Source: Anaerolineae bacterium (GTDB lineage Bacteria > Chloroflexota > Anaerolineae > E26-bin7). Taken from it: a DNA stretch of 5,739 bases. The position numbers and the translations under genes are program-made. The notes below the pieces were generated by a model. It did not search any database and was not told the origin of the DNA. It saw only the letters and a list, made by a program, of their open reading frames with translations. This document shows positions 1-5,739 of this stretch, in pieces. Position 1 is the stretch's first letter; every line of letters starts with the position of its first letter. The stretch covers positions 1 to 5,739 of the forward strand of contig JAOZOT010000243.1 in assembly GCA_029933115.1 (NCBI GenBank). The letters run 5' to 3'.

Positions 1-350
1 TCTGCGGTGACGACTATCTGCTCCCTTTCGGTGTAAGTGATGGCCGATTTGTCCACGTAGGCGGTTCTCTCCTGGCCGTCGGCATCGGTGTAGGTTACTT
101 TGATGCCCTTGATAGAGACTAGAATACCCCCTCCCCGGGCGGGCAGGAGAGCATCGGGGTTTACTTTAGCGCTAAGCCCTTTGGGGGTGATGACCGTCTG
201 CTCCTCCCCGGTATAGATAATGTCCGACTCGTCCACGTAGGCGGTTCTCTCCTGGCCGGTGGAATCGGTGTAGGTTACTTCCAGGTCGTTGTGGGCCAGG
301 TTAAAAAGACCTTCTCCCCGGGAGGACAGGAGGGCATCGGGATGGACTTT
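1..350 (-). repeat. Coding tandem repeat, period about 180-183 bp, in the lipoprotein gene
   Basis: Two copies are visible, at about 350-168 and from 167 to the left edge. The best-conserved block is 231-280 versus 51-100, with 47 of 50 bases identical at exactly 180 bp spacing. The neighbouring PDALL-coding block is spaced 183 bp apart, which implies a one-codon indel between copies. The high nucleotide identity in one block suggests recent duplication or gene conversion. Further copies may lie beyond the edge. Confidence 0.85.
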
Positions 351-485
351 GGTGATAAAGCCCTCCTGACCGGCAACAGGCGCCTGCTTTTGAGTGAAAG
401 GCAGCGCTCCTCTGCAGGCCACGGCCAGAAAGGCCATCATCACTATGACAAGTCGCAAATTAGGATTTTTTCCAGGCATCTTCAT
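1..485 (-). CDS. Repeat-containing lipoprotein, N-terminal part (runs off the left edge)
   Basis: This is an open frame of 161 codons from ATG at 485 with no stop before the window edge, so the C-terminus is missing. The start gives a short basic N-terminus (K2, K6, R11), a hydrophobic core (residues 12-23) and a lipobox-like L-A-V-A-C ending at Cys24. This predicts a signal-peptidase-II lipoprotein anchored on the outer face of the membrane. The -3 residue is Ala or Leu depending on alignment, so the lipobox is slightly loose. After a linker, two tandem copies of a unit of about 60 residues follow (46-106 and 107 to the edge). Both contain PDALL, VTYTD, GQERTAYVD and an EQ-x-V-x-T end. The copies are about 59% identical over 54 aligned residues by hand count. 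A second in-frame ATG at 479 is an alternative start, and neither start has a convincing Shine-Dalgarno. The gene lies 85 bases after the FHA gene on the same strand and is probably co-transcribed. I do not recognise the repeat family. A bacterial SH3-like or other small beta fold is possible, but the usual SH3b tryptophans are absent. Confidence 0.82.
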   Translation of the reverse strand, partial: MKMPGKNPNLRLVIVMMAFLAVACRGALPFTQKQAPVAGQEGFITKVHPDALLSSRGEGLFNLAHNDLEVTYTDSTGQERTAYVDESDIIYTGEEQTVITPKGLSAKVNPDALLPARGGGILVSIKGIKVTYTDADGQERTAYVDKSAITYTEREQIVVTA

Positions 486-530
486 AAGCCGAATCTTTGA
501 ACACCGGACACCAGCATTTTTGCTCGTAGT

Positions 531-546
531 GACGGCTTCAGCCGTC
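531..546. repeat. Perfect 16-base intergenic palindrome (REP-like element)
   Basis: The sequence gacggcttcagccgtc is a perfect inverted repeat (7-base arms, 2-base centre). It sits between the stop of the FHA gene (571) and the start of the lipoprotein gene (485). Similar motifs flank it: cgtagt at 525-530 and cgtat at 556-560. No T-rich run follows in either direction, so it is a poor intrinsic terminator. It resembles short palindromic repeats scattered in Chloroflexota genomes; that is from memory and not tested here. An mRNA-stabilising hairpin is the other option. Confidence 0.55.
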
Positions 547-570
547 CAGAACGTTCGTATCACCGGCCGG

Positions 571-2988
571 CTATGGTGTGGGCGTGGCAGTGGGAGTGGA
601 CGTGGGAGCAGGCGTCGGGGTGGGAGTCACCGGCCCGGCGGTCCAGTGAATCGTCCACACGCTGTAATCGTCCTTTTTGGAATTGGCGGGATCTTTGCAA
701 CCAGAGGTGGTTACCACCTCAAGCTGGTCCACCACCTGTCCGTCGTCTATTAACTCGATGTGCCACACCGAATCGAAGAAATCTTCTCCGATGGTTTTCA
801 CAGCGTCCCCCAGAACGTCGGTGGTCACAGTAGCGTCAAAGCCCCAGTCGGTCCAGATGTGAATTGCCACATCTCTCTTGCCTACGCCACGCTCGTCCTT
901 GACGTTGAACCGAAACTCGGTGTAGCCGCAATAGGAGATACCTTCGTACTTGGTGATACCGTAGCTTGGGCCGGGCGTCGGCGTGGGCGTGGGAGTAGGG
1001 GCTGCGTAGACGGTGACCTGGCGCATGGCGCGCACCCCCTCTTCCCCACCGGAGGCCGTCAGCACGTAAAGGGTCGTCTCTTGCGGCGAATGGCTGATGG
1101 CCCCACTGGGCGGCAGGTCGGCCCCAATCGGTTGGATGGATACGCTTTCAACCCCGGTTACCACCCACGTCAGGTTGATGCTTTGCCCCACCGTGATCAC
1201 CTCGGGCTCCACCACGAACTGTTCGATCACCGGTTGGGGCACCGGAGTAGGCACCGGCGTGGTGACGAGAATTTCCACCGCCTGCTCAATGGGACGGTCT
1301 TCCAACGAGTTGTTGACGGCGCGCAGGGTATAAAGGGTATTGCTTTCCGGCCTGATCTCGCGCGAGCCGACCGGATTGCCGAGGGTTTCTTCGAGGCCCT
1401 CGGTGTGGTTAATGAGGACCAGGTCGTCTGCATCAACCACCAACCACGACAGGACGGCGCTTTCACCACTTGTAACCTGCTCAGGCTGGGCCTCGAACAA
1501 AAGGACGGCCGGCCTGACGGGTGTCACCTCCACCATGCGCGCTACCGGCTTGGACATAAAAGGGAAGAGCTGTGAAAGCCAGGTGTCACCCTTCAACTCG
1601 TAGACGGTGGTCTTGATCGGCCTCCTGGTCGTGCTGTCCCGCGGGGCTTCAACCAGTTCATCGTTGAGGGTGAGTTTTATAAAGAACGGTGGAAAAGCAC
1701 CCCACTCCAGGTGCACTTCCTGGCCGGCCCTCACCGACCTGGGGGTGACCTCGAAGGTGACCCGCGGCCAGAAGGTGAAGACGAGCAAAGCGATCAGCGA
1801 AACGAGGGTCAGCAGGAGGAGCCCGGGGCCGATGAGCGGTTTGTTCCTCAGCTCCCCCAGCACCGCCCGTGGCATCTGCTCCCCCTCGAGCATCGTGGTG
1901 GTGATGGTGAACGAGTGGATGTACTTGCGCAGGCCAATCAACCGGTTGGAGTGCGGCGTGACGGACACCGGGATATGGGCAGCCTGGCCCGGCGGCAGGC
2001 GCATCTCGGCCTGGGTGACCAGGCTCACCTCCTCGCCCGGCACCAGGAACTCAAAGCTACAGGCCCGCTCGTCGTCTGCGCCCTCGAAGCGAAACAGCGC
2101 TTCGCTGTTCCCCCTGTTCACGACCGGCAGTTTCGTCTGCCCGCTCCGTTTGAACCAGGAGGTTGTCTGCCGCTTGGGGGACAGCTCACCCACGATAAAT
2201 TCATAGTAGGGGTTGATAATCAGGGTCGCCCCCCGCCGGCTGCGCAGACCGGGATGATTAGGCGAGGTCACCACCAGGGCAAAGTGGTGCGCGCCGGCGT
2301 AGCTGGTCGGCTGGCGGGGCGGAGTGATGCCAACGGTGACCGTGGCCCGGCCACCTTCGTTCAAGTTGACCCGTGAAGGGGAAACGGCCACCCACTCCGG
2401 GTCCAGCCCCTCCACCGTCACCTCGAAAGCGGCCACAATGCCCCCCCCGTTGATAATCGTCATGCGGTAAAAGGCCGTCTGTCCCACGTCAACGGTGTGC
2501 TCCCGTTCAGACAGCTCGGTGAGGATGATCTCGTCGGTCACATCGAGGGGAGGCATGGTGAAAGCAGAGACGGGGGCGGTGACGGTGGGCCTCTCGCGCG
2601 CGGGCACCTCCGGCGCTTCTTCCAGGGCGAGAGGCTCGGCCGGCTCGGTCAGGGCAGCGGGTACAGCCTCCGTAGGCCACGCCCCTTCGAGCAGGACGAT
2701 GGTGTTCCTGGCGAACTGTATCCGCTCCCACCCGTATAATTCTCGGGAGCGGTTGGGGGGTAAAACCTGCCCCTCCACAACAGTCTGATCTTCGTGGCTC
2801 AGGACCACAATCTGATAAGGTTTCCGGCGATAGTCCAGGACGACGTGAAAAGGCGCCACGCCGGGACTATCAATAACGATGTCGTTCTCGGGATGCCGAC
2901 CGATGTTGACGATCCCACCCACCGGATCAAGGCTATAAAACTCTATCTCTCCGTCTGCTCTGATAACTTCTAACTGGAGCACAGCCAT
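571..2988 (-). CDS. FHA-domain single-pass membrane protein with Ig-like repeats
   Basis: This 805-residue protein starts at ATG 2988, supported by a good ribosome binding site. Residues 1-102 form an FHA domain, with G30-R31, the N-D-I-V-I strand and H48. Residues 103-150 are a Pro/Glu/Ala linker. Two NEW3/COG1470-like beta-sandwich domains follow (about 151-260 and 261-365; note N-x-G-G at 180 and N-R-G-N at 291). A transmembrane helix spans about 385-407, preceded by R381 and K383. Three related Ig-like repeats follow (about 410-490, 494-576, 586-661), each with a G-x(3-4)-L-x-W core and a late T-x-Y-x-L strand. After a (TP)n linker (664-673) comes a beta domain (about 675-784) with Cys687 and Cys764, and the protein ends in a Thr/Pro tail. 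There is no signal peptide, and charge places the N-terminus in the cytoplasm and the C-terminal half outside. It lies 95 bases after the VWA gene, suggesting a shared complex. FHA domains usually bind phosphothreonine, but here the conserved Ser is A45 and the late Asn is E72, so binding is doubtful. The domain reading is solid and the cellular role unknown. Confidence 0.93.
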   Translation of the reverse strand: MAVLQLEVIRADGEIEFYSLDPVGGIVNIGRHPENDIVIDSPGVAPFHVVLDYRRKPYQIVVLSHEDQTVVEGQVLPPNRSRELYGWERIQFARNTIVLLEGAWPTEAVPAALTEPAEPLALEEAPEVPARERPTVTAPVSAFTMPPLDVTDEIILTELSEREHTVDVGQTAFYRMTIINGGGIVAAFEVTVEGLDPEWVAVSPSRVNLNEGGRATVTVGITPPRQPTSYAGAHHFALVVTSPNHPGLRSRRGATLIINPYYEFIVGELSPKRQTTSWFKRSGQTKLPVVNRGNSEALFRFEGADDERACSFEFLVPGEEVSLVTQAEMRLPPGQAAHIPVSVTPHSNRLIGLRKYIHSFTITTTMLEGEQMPRAVLGELRNKPLIGPGLLLLTLVSLIALLVFTFWPRVTFEVTPRSVRAGQEVHLEWGAFPPFFIKLTLNDELVEAPRDSTTRRPIKTTVYELKGDTWLSQLFPFMSKPVARMVEVTPVRPAVLLFEAQPEQVTSGESAVLSWLVVDADDLVLINHTEGLEETLGNPVGSREIRPESNTLYTLRAVNNSLEDRPIEQAVEILVTTPVPTPVPQPVIEQFVVEPEVITVGQSINLTWVVTGVESVSIQPIGADLPPSGAISHSPQETTLYVLTASGGEEGVRAMRQVTVYAAPTPTPTPTPGPSYGITKYEGISYCGYTEFRFNVKDERGVGKRDVAIHIWTDWGFDATVTTDVLGDAVKTIGEDFFDSVWHIELIDDGQVVDQLEVVTTSGCKDPANSKKDDYSVWTIHWTAGPVTPTPTPAPTSTPTATPTP
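574..630 (-). repeat. Low-complexity Thr/Pro-coding tail of the FHA protein
   Basis: The last 19 codons before the TAG stop (571-573) encode alternating Thr and Pro with a few Ala and Ser. On the plus strand this appears as a run of gtgggagt/gcgtgg-like hexamers. Such tails are common spacers in surface proteins of Chloroflexota. The tail is unusual in being terminal, with no domain after it. The in-frame stop is clean and I see no sign of a frameshift. Confidence 0.75.
970..999 (-). repeat. Thr-Pro linker-coding tract inside the FHA protein gene
   Basis: Ten codons (residues 664-673) encode a TP repeat separating the third Ig-like repeat from the C-terminal two-cysteine domain. The DNA is a short imperfect hexamer array (ggcgtg/ggagta units on the plus strand). 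It acts as an extended extracytoplasmic spacer. Confidence 0.8.
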
Positions 2989-3003
2989 TACTCTTCCTCT
3001 TCA
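2989..3003 (-). promoter_or_regulatory. Ribosome binding site of the FHA gene
   Basis: The minus strand reads gaagaggaagagta directly before the ATG at 2988. The purine-rich gagga core (2999-2995) sits 6 bases upstream of the start, a normal Shine-Dalgarno spacing. It supports the chosen start, and the FHA fold begins immediately after it. Confidence 0.7.
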
Positions 3004-3013
3004 TGGGTAAATC

Positions 3014-3034
3014 GTGGCGGGCAGGTTGCCCCAC
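3014..3034. other. Imperfect inverted repeat in the VWA-FHA intergenic gap
   Basis: Arms gtgg (3014-3017) and ggca (3020-3023) pair with tgcc (3027-3030) and ccac (3031-3034), leaving a 2-base bulge and a 3-base loop. A shorter alternative pairs ggg-ca with tg-ccc. The hairpin lies in the 95-base gap between the VWA stop (3084) and the FHA start (2988). There is no T-tract after it in the direction of transcription, so it is more likely a weak attenuating or RNA-processing structure than a terminator, and it could be chance in GC-rich DNA. Confidence 0.3.
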
Positions 3035-3083
3035 CAAAAGGCACAGAAGAAGGGGAATTTTGCCGCAGGTTCACCCCCTATGG

Positions 3084-5738
3084 TCAAAGTTGTAGCAGCC
3101 AAAAGATGAGCAGGGTTGCGAGCAGGCCCTCGAGGACAATCACCGCCGTCGCTGCGACGATGGACAGAAAACGCCCAAGCCGGGAAGCAGCCACGATCTG
3201 GACGCGCCCTTCTTCGACCAGCGGCTCCTGCCGGGCGAAGGCCCCCGGGCCAATCCCCGGGGGCAGTTCGGGCTCAATCGGCCTGGAGACGATGGCGAAG
3301 GAGTACTCCCGGGTCTGGTAGGGCTTGAGCGGGTCAATGAGCAGGTCGAGGGTCAGCGACTCACCCGGCTCCAAAGGTGGGGTTTGAGCCCAGCGCTGCA
3401 CGGTGCCCCCGGAAACCGGTCGGGGGGTAGAAACCTCCGAGGCCACCTGTGGGGCGCCTGCCTCAGCGACGGGTGGGGGTGCCGCCTGGCCGGAACCGAC
3501 CAGGGGTTGCCCGGCAGTCGCCCCGGCCGGTGTGGTTTTGGCCGTTTCAGGCTGTCGGCCGGCCCCGGAGGTGCCCGGCCGGACGAGCTTGCGCATTTGG
3601 GACGGGATCCGCTTGGCGGTCCCTATCTTCTGGCCGGGGACGCGGGTCACTCTGCTGGCTTTTTGCTGCCCCTTGCGCAGGCTACGAGACGTGCTCCGCA
3701 AAGGAGCCCCAAGTGAGCCGGGCAGGAGGTTGCCCAAAAGCCCCAACACTCCGGCGGCAGCGCCCCCCTTGCTCAAAGCGCCTTTGGCCGATTTCTGCGT
3801 CTGACTCAGCTTTACCGGAAGCGCCTTCTTCTGGGCTCCACCGGCCGGCGTGGCAGCCTTTTCCTGCGGCGGGGCAAAGGACGCCGGCCGCGCCGCGGCC
3901 GTTGCCTCCTCCGCCGGGCCCCGTTCCTCCCCGACAGGAGCCGGGGTCAAGACAGCCTCGCCGGGCGCCGGTCTGCGGGCGGGCCACTCGCTTATCTCGC
4001 GCCGGGGCAAGGGGGCATCGTTCAGCCTAAGCTGAAATTTGAGGAGCCCGGTCGGCTCTTCCACCCGCAATATGTAGGGGCTGCGCACGTTCCCCAGGTT
4101 GCTGATTTCCAGGTAATATTTCTTTCGGTAGCGGCTTTTCTGCGCCCTGAGGAGAAGCACCAGGGCCAGCAAGGTGGCCAGGAGCAGAACACCCGCTACG
4201 GCGATGGCCGTCGCTACCATCCCCACTCTCACCAGGGAGCGTTGTTGCTTGCTCAGCCGTTCTGCCAGCCTGAGCCAGAACGGCCTGGCGGCCAGGAATT
4301 GCACGGTCAAATCGGTCTCCGCCTCCCGCCCCAGGCTGTCTTCAGCCCGCACAGTGATGAGATGCTCGCCGACCGGATAAGCCTGGCTGTCGAAAGAGAA
4401 ACGGTAGGGCGGCGTGTCGTCGCTGCCGACCAGTTCGCCGTCCAGCAGGAACTCGACGCGGGTCACCTCCGCCGGCGTTTCGACTCTGGCCTCGACGATG
4501 ACCGGAGCCCCTATCTCCACCTCGTTCCGGCTGATGAAGGCCGTCACCGCGATGGGCCGGACCACGTTGAGGTTCACTTCGGCCTGGCCTTCGCTGCCAC
4601 TCTGGTCCACCACGTGGACGGTCAGGCGATAGGGGCCGGGGGCCAGGGTGGTGCTGTCCCACTCAAAACTGTAGGGGGGCGTGGTCACCTTGGCCAGCGG
4701 GTGGCCGTTCAGCCGGTATTCCACGGAGGCCACCGGCGCCGGCGCGGTGACCTGCACAGCCAGGTTGACCACCCCGCTCACCGTCTGCCCTTCGGCCAGG
4801 CCCGGCAGGCTCACCGTCACCTGACCGGGCAGGGCCACGAAGCGCCCCCTCGCCTGCCCTGCTCTGCCCCCACGGGTGACGCGGAGCGAGAAATCGTGCT
4901 CGGCGTTGTCGGCCTTGAGCCGGGATTGAAACGTCACCCGGTAGCCTCGCCGAAGCTGTCTCGCCAGCTCTTGCAGGGTGTCCGGTATCTCGTCCGGGCT
5001 GGAGAGGCAGAACGACTGCCCCCCCGTCAGCTTGACCATATCCTGCAAAGGATCTGACTGAAATTCGGGGCCGAAGCCGATGGTGTAGAGCGGCGCCCCT
5101 ACCAGCCGGGCGTACTCGATAGCCGATTCGGCGGAACGAGCGCCAATGTTGTCTCTAAAGTTGGTCAGGATGACCACGGCTTTGCGGCCTACCGGCAGCT
5201 TGGTGGTCATGGCCGCTGCTTCAAAAGCGACCTGGTACAAGGTGGTGTAGTTGCCCTCGCCCTCCAGGCTTTTGACGGCCGCTTGCAGTTCCCCGGCGTC
5301 GCTGCTAAAGTCGTGCAGCAGCCTGATCTCGTCGTACAGGACGAGAAGTGCGACGCTATCCCCCGGCCTCAGCGCACCCAGGAGGGCCAGGGCGGCTTCT
5401 TTCACCTCGGCCAAAGGCTCGTCGGGCATACTCACGTCCAGCACCAGCGCCAGCGTCAAATCCAGCGAATCAACGCTTTCCACGGCGGTGAGTGTGGACG
5501 GGGTTTCGAGGCCCTCTTCAAAAACCGCCAGGTCGGCTGCGGTCAGGCCGGTCAGGGGAGCACCGTTCTGATCTGAGGCGGCGATGTAGGCGGTCACCTG
5601 GGGAAAGGCCCGACTGTCCACCTGGGTAACGGTGACAAAGAGCTCACCGTTTTGGGCCGTAGCCCCGGTCACTACCAGGCCAGAGGCCAACGCCAGAAGC
5701 AGCAGCATGGCTATGATCTTGGGTGTGTGCTTGCTCAT
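3084..5738 (-). CDS. VWA-domain membrane protein with Big_9-like Ig domains
   Basis: The protein has 884 residues. ATG at 5738 is one base from the window edge, so its ribosome binding site is not visible. The start is accepted because a signal peptide follows at once (K3, K7, hydrophobic core 8-25, likely cleavage A-T-A|Q at 28). Residues 32-90 resemble the N-terminal beta region of VWFA-related proteins. The VWA domain covers about 92-270 and includes LALVLDVS, LRPGDSVALL, a T-T-L-Y segment, VVILTN, YTIGFG and LTGGQSF. Two Big_9-like Ig domains follow (about 305-393 and 395-480), each with a V-E-[YF]-x-L-[ND]-G and PPY motif. A transmembrane helix (about 504-530) is followed by a basic stop-transfer segment (R531-K540). 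The cytoplasmic part begins with a NEW3-like strand set (541-577), continues with a Pro/Ala/Gly/Lys/Arg-rich stretch (578-786), then a matching strand set (787-819). A second transmembrane helix ends the protein (about 856-882). VWA domains usually mediate metal-dependent protein binding; here the MIDAS is degenerate (D-x-S-x-P, and Asn at 193 for the usual Asp). It is probably an envelope partner of the FHA protein encoded next. The exact role is unknown. Confidence 0.93.
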   Translation of the reverse strand: MSKHTPKIIAMLLLLALASGLVVTGATAQNGELFVTVTQVDSRAFPQVTAYIAASDQNGAPLTGLTAADLAVFEEGLETPSTLTAVESVDSLDLTLALVLDVSMPDEPLAEVKEAALALLGALRPGDSVALLVLYDEIRLLHDFSSDAGELQAAVKSLEGEGNYTTLYQVAFEAAAMTTKLPVGRKAVVILTNFRDNIGARSAESAIEYARLVGAPLYTIGFGPEFQSDPLQDMVKLTGGQSFCLSSPDEIPDTLQELARQLRRGYRVTFQSRLKADNAEHDFSLRVTRGGRAGQARGRFVALPGQVTVSLPGLAEGQTVSGVVNLAVQVTAPAPVASVEYRLNGHPLAKVTTPPYSFEWDSTTLAPGPYRLTVHVVDQSGSEGQAEVNLNVVRPIAVTAFISRNEVEIGAPVIVEARVETPAEVTRVEFLLDGELVGSDDTPPYRFSFDSQAYPVGEHLITVRAEDSLGREAETDLTVQFLAARPFWLRLAERLSKQQRSLVRVGMVATAIAVAGVLLLATLLALVLLLRAQKSRYRKKYYLEISNLGNVRSPYILRVEEPTGLLKFQLRLNDAPLPRREISEWPARRPAPGEAVLTPAPVGEERGPAEEATAAARPASFAPPQEKAATPAGGAQKKALPVKLSQTQKSAKGALSKGGAAAGVLGLLGNLLPGSLGAPLRSTSRSLRKGQQKASRVTRVPGQKIGTAKRIPSQMRKLVRPGTSGAGRQPETAKTTPAGATAGQPLVGSGQAAPPPVAEAGAPQVASEVSTPRPVSGGTVQRWAQTPPLEPGESLTLDLLIDPLKPYQTREYSFAIVSRPIEPELPPGIGPGAFARQEPLVEEGRVQIVAASRLGRFLSIVAATAVIVLEGLLATLLIFWLLQL

Positions 5739-5739
5739 C

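Noticed and set aside
531..546. Intrinsic terminator after the FHA gene
   Set aside because: The hairpin arms are short and no T-rich run follows in the minus direction (actacgagc follows). I therefore list it as a palindromic repeat only.
486..563. Possible GTG start at 563 extending the lipoprotein by 26 codons
   Set aside because: It would translate through the palindrome and bury the lipoprotein signal behind a non-hydrophobic extension. The ATG at 485 or 479 gives a normal signal peptide.
291..753. Plus-strand open frames of 69 and 119 codons across the lipoprotein start and the end of the FHA gene
   Set aside because: They cross two minus-strand genes and the intergenic palindrome. 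The product is repetitive Gly/Arg/Ser derived from the antisense of the Thr-Pro tail.
574..999. Variable-number DNA repeat or CRISPR-like array at the gtggg-rich tracts
   Set aside because: The tracts are short, imperfect codon-level repeats encoding Thr-Pro linkers in the correct reading frame, without spacers.
760..1575. Plus-strand open frame of 271 codons
   Set aside because: It lies wholly antisense to the FHA gene, is rich in Arg, Gly and His as expected from reading GC-rich coding DNA in the wrong frame, and shows no recognisable domain.
1607..2376. Overlapping plus-strand open frames of 199 and 221 codons
   Set aside because: Both are shadows of the NEW3-like and transmembrane part of the FHA gene. 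They overlap each other in different frames and have no supported start signal.
4242..5057. Plus-strand open frame of 271 codons
   Set aside because: It is antisense to the VWA and Ig-like region of the VWA gene, whose reading gives clear domains. The plus-strand product has a skewed Arg/His/Gly composition and no motif.

Overview
The window is compact and GC-rich (by eye roughly 60%), and it is read almost entirely from the minus strand. Three genes lie head to tail in the order of transcription: a secreted/membrane VWA-domain protein (5738-3084), an FHA-domain membrane protein (2988-571), and the 5' part of a lipoprotein gene (from 485, running off the left edge). The gaps are 95 and 85 bases with no clear factor-independent terminator, so one transcript is plausible. 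No RNA gene, transposase, phage gene or CRISPR array is visible.

The likely source is a Chloroflexota bacterium (Anaerolineae/Caldilineae-like). This is inferred from style rather than from a marker gene: TPTPTP-type linkers after Ig-like repeats, repeated Ig modules with the pattern F-x(3)-P...G-x(3)-L-x-W...T-L/V-Y-x-L, and a palindromic intergenic element resembling small repeats I associate with that phylum.

The first two proteins look like partners. The VWA protein has a signal peptide, an extracytoplasmic VWA domain, two Big_9-like Ig domains, a transmembrane helix, a large cytoplasmic part and a second, C-terminal transmembrane helix. The FHA protein has a cytoplasmic FHA domain, two Ig-like (NEW3/COG1470-like) domains predicted to be cytoplasmic, one transmembrane helix, three external Ig-like repeats and a C-terminal beta domain with two cysteines. 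Each would therefore carry NEW3-like domains inside the cell and Ig-like arrays outside. The signature ligand residues of both the VWA (MIDAS) and FHA (phosphothreonine) sites are partly lost, which suggests scaffolding roles. The third gene encodes a lipoprotein with a tandem repeat of about 60 residues and would add a membrane-anchored surface component.

My best reading is a cell-envelope assembly or adhesion/sensing module of unknown function. The proteins belong to recognisable domain superfamilies, but I do not recognise the combination as a named system.
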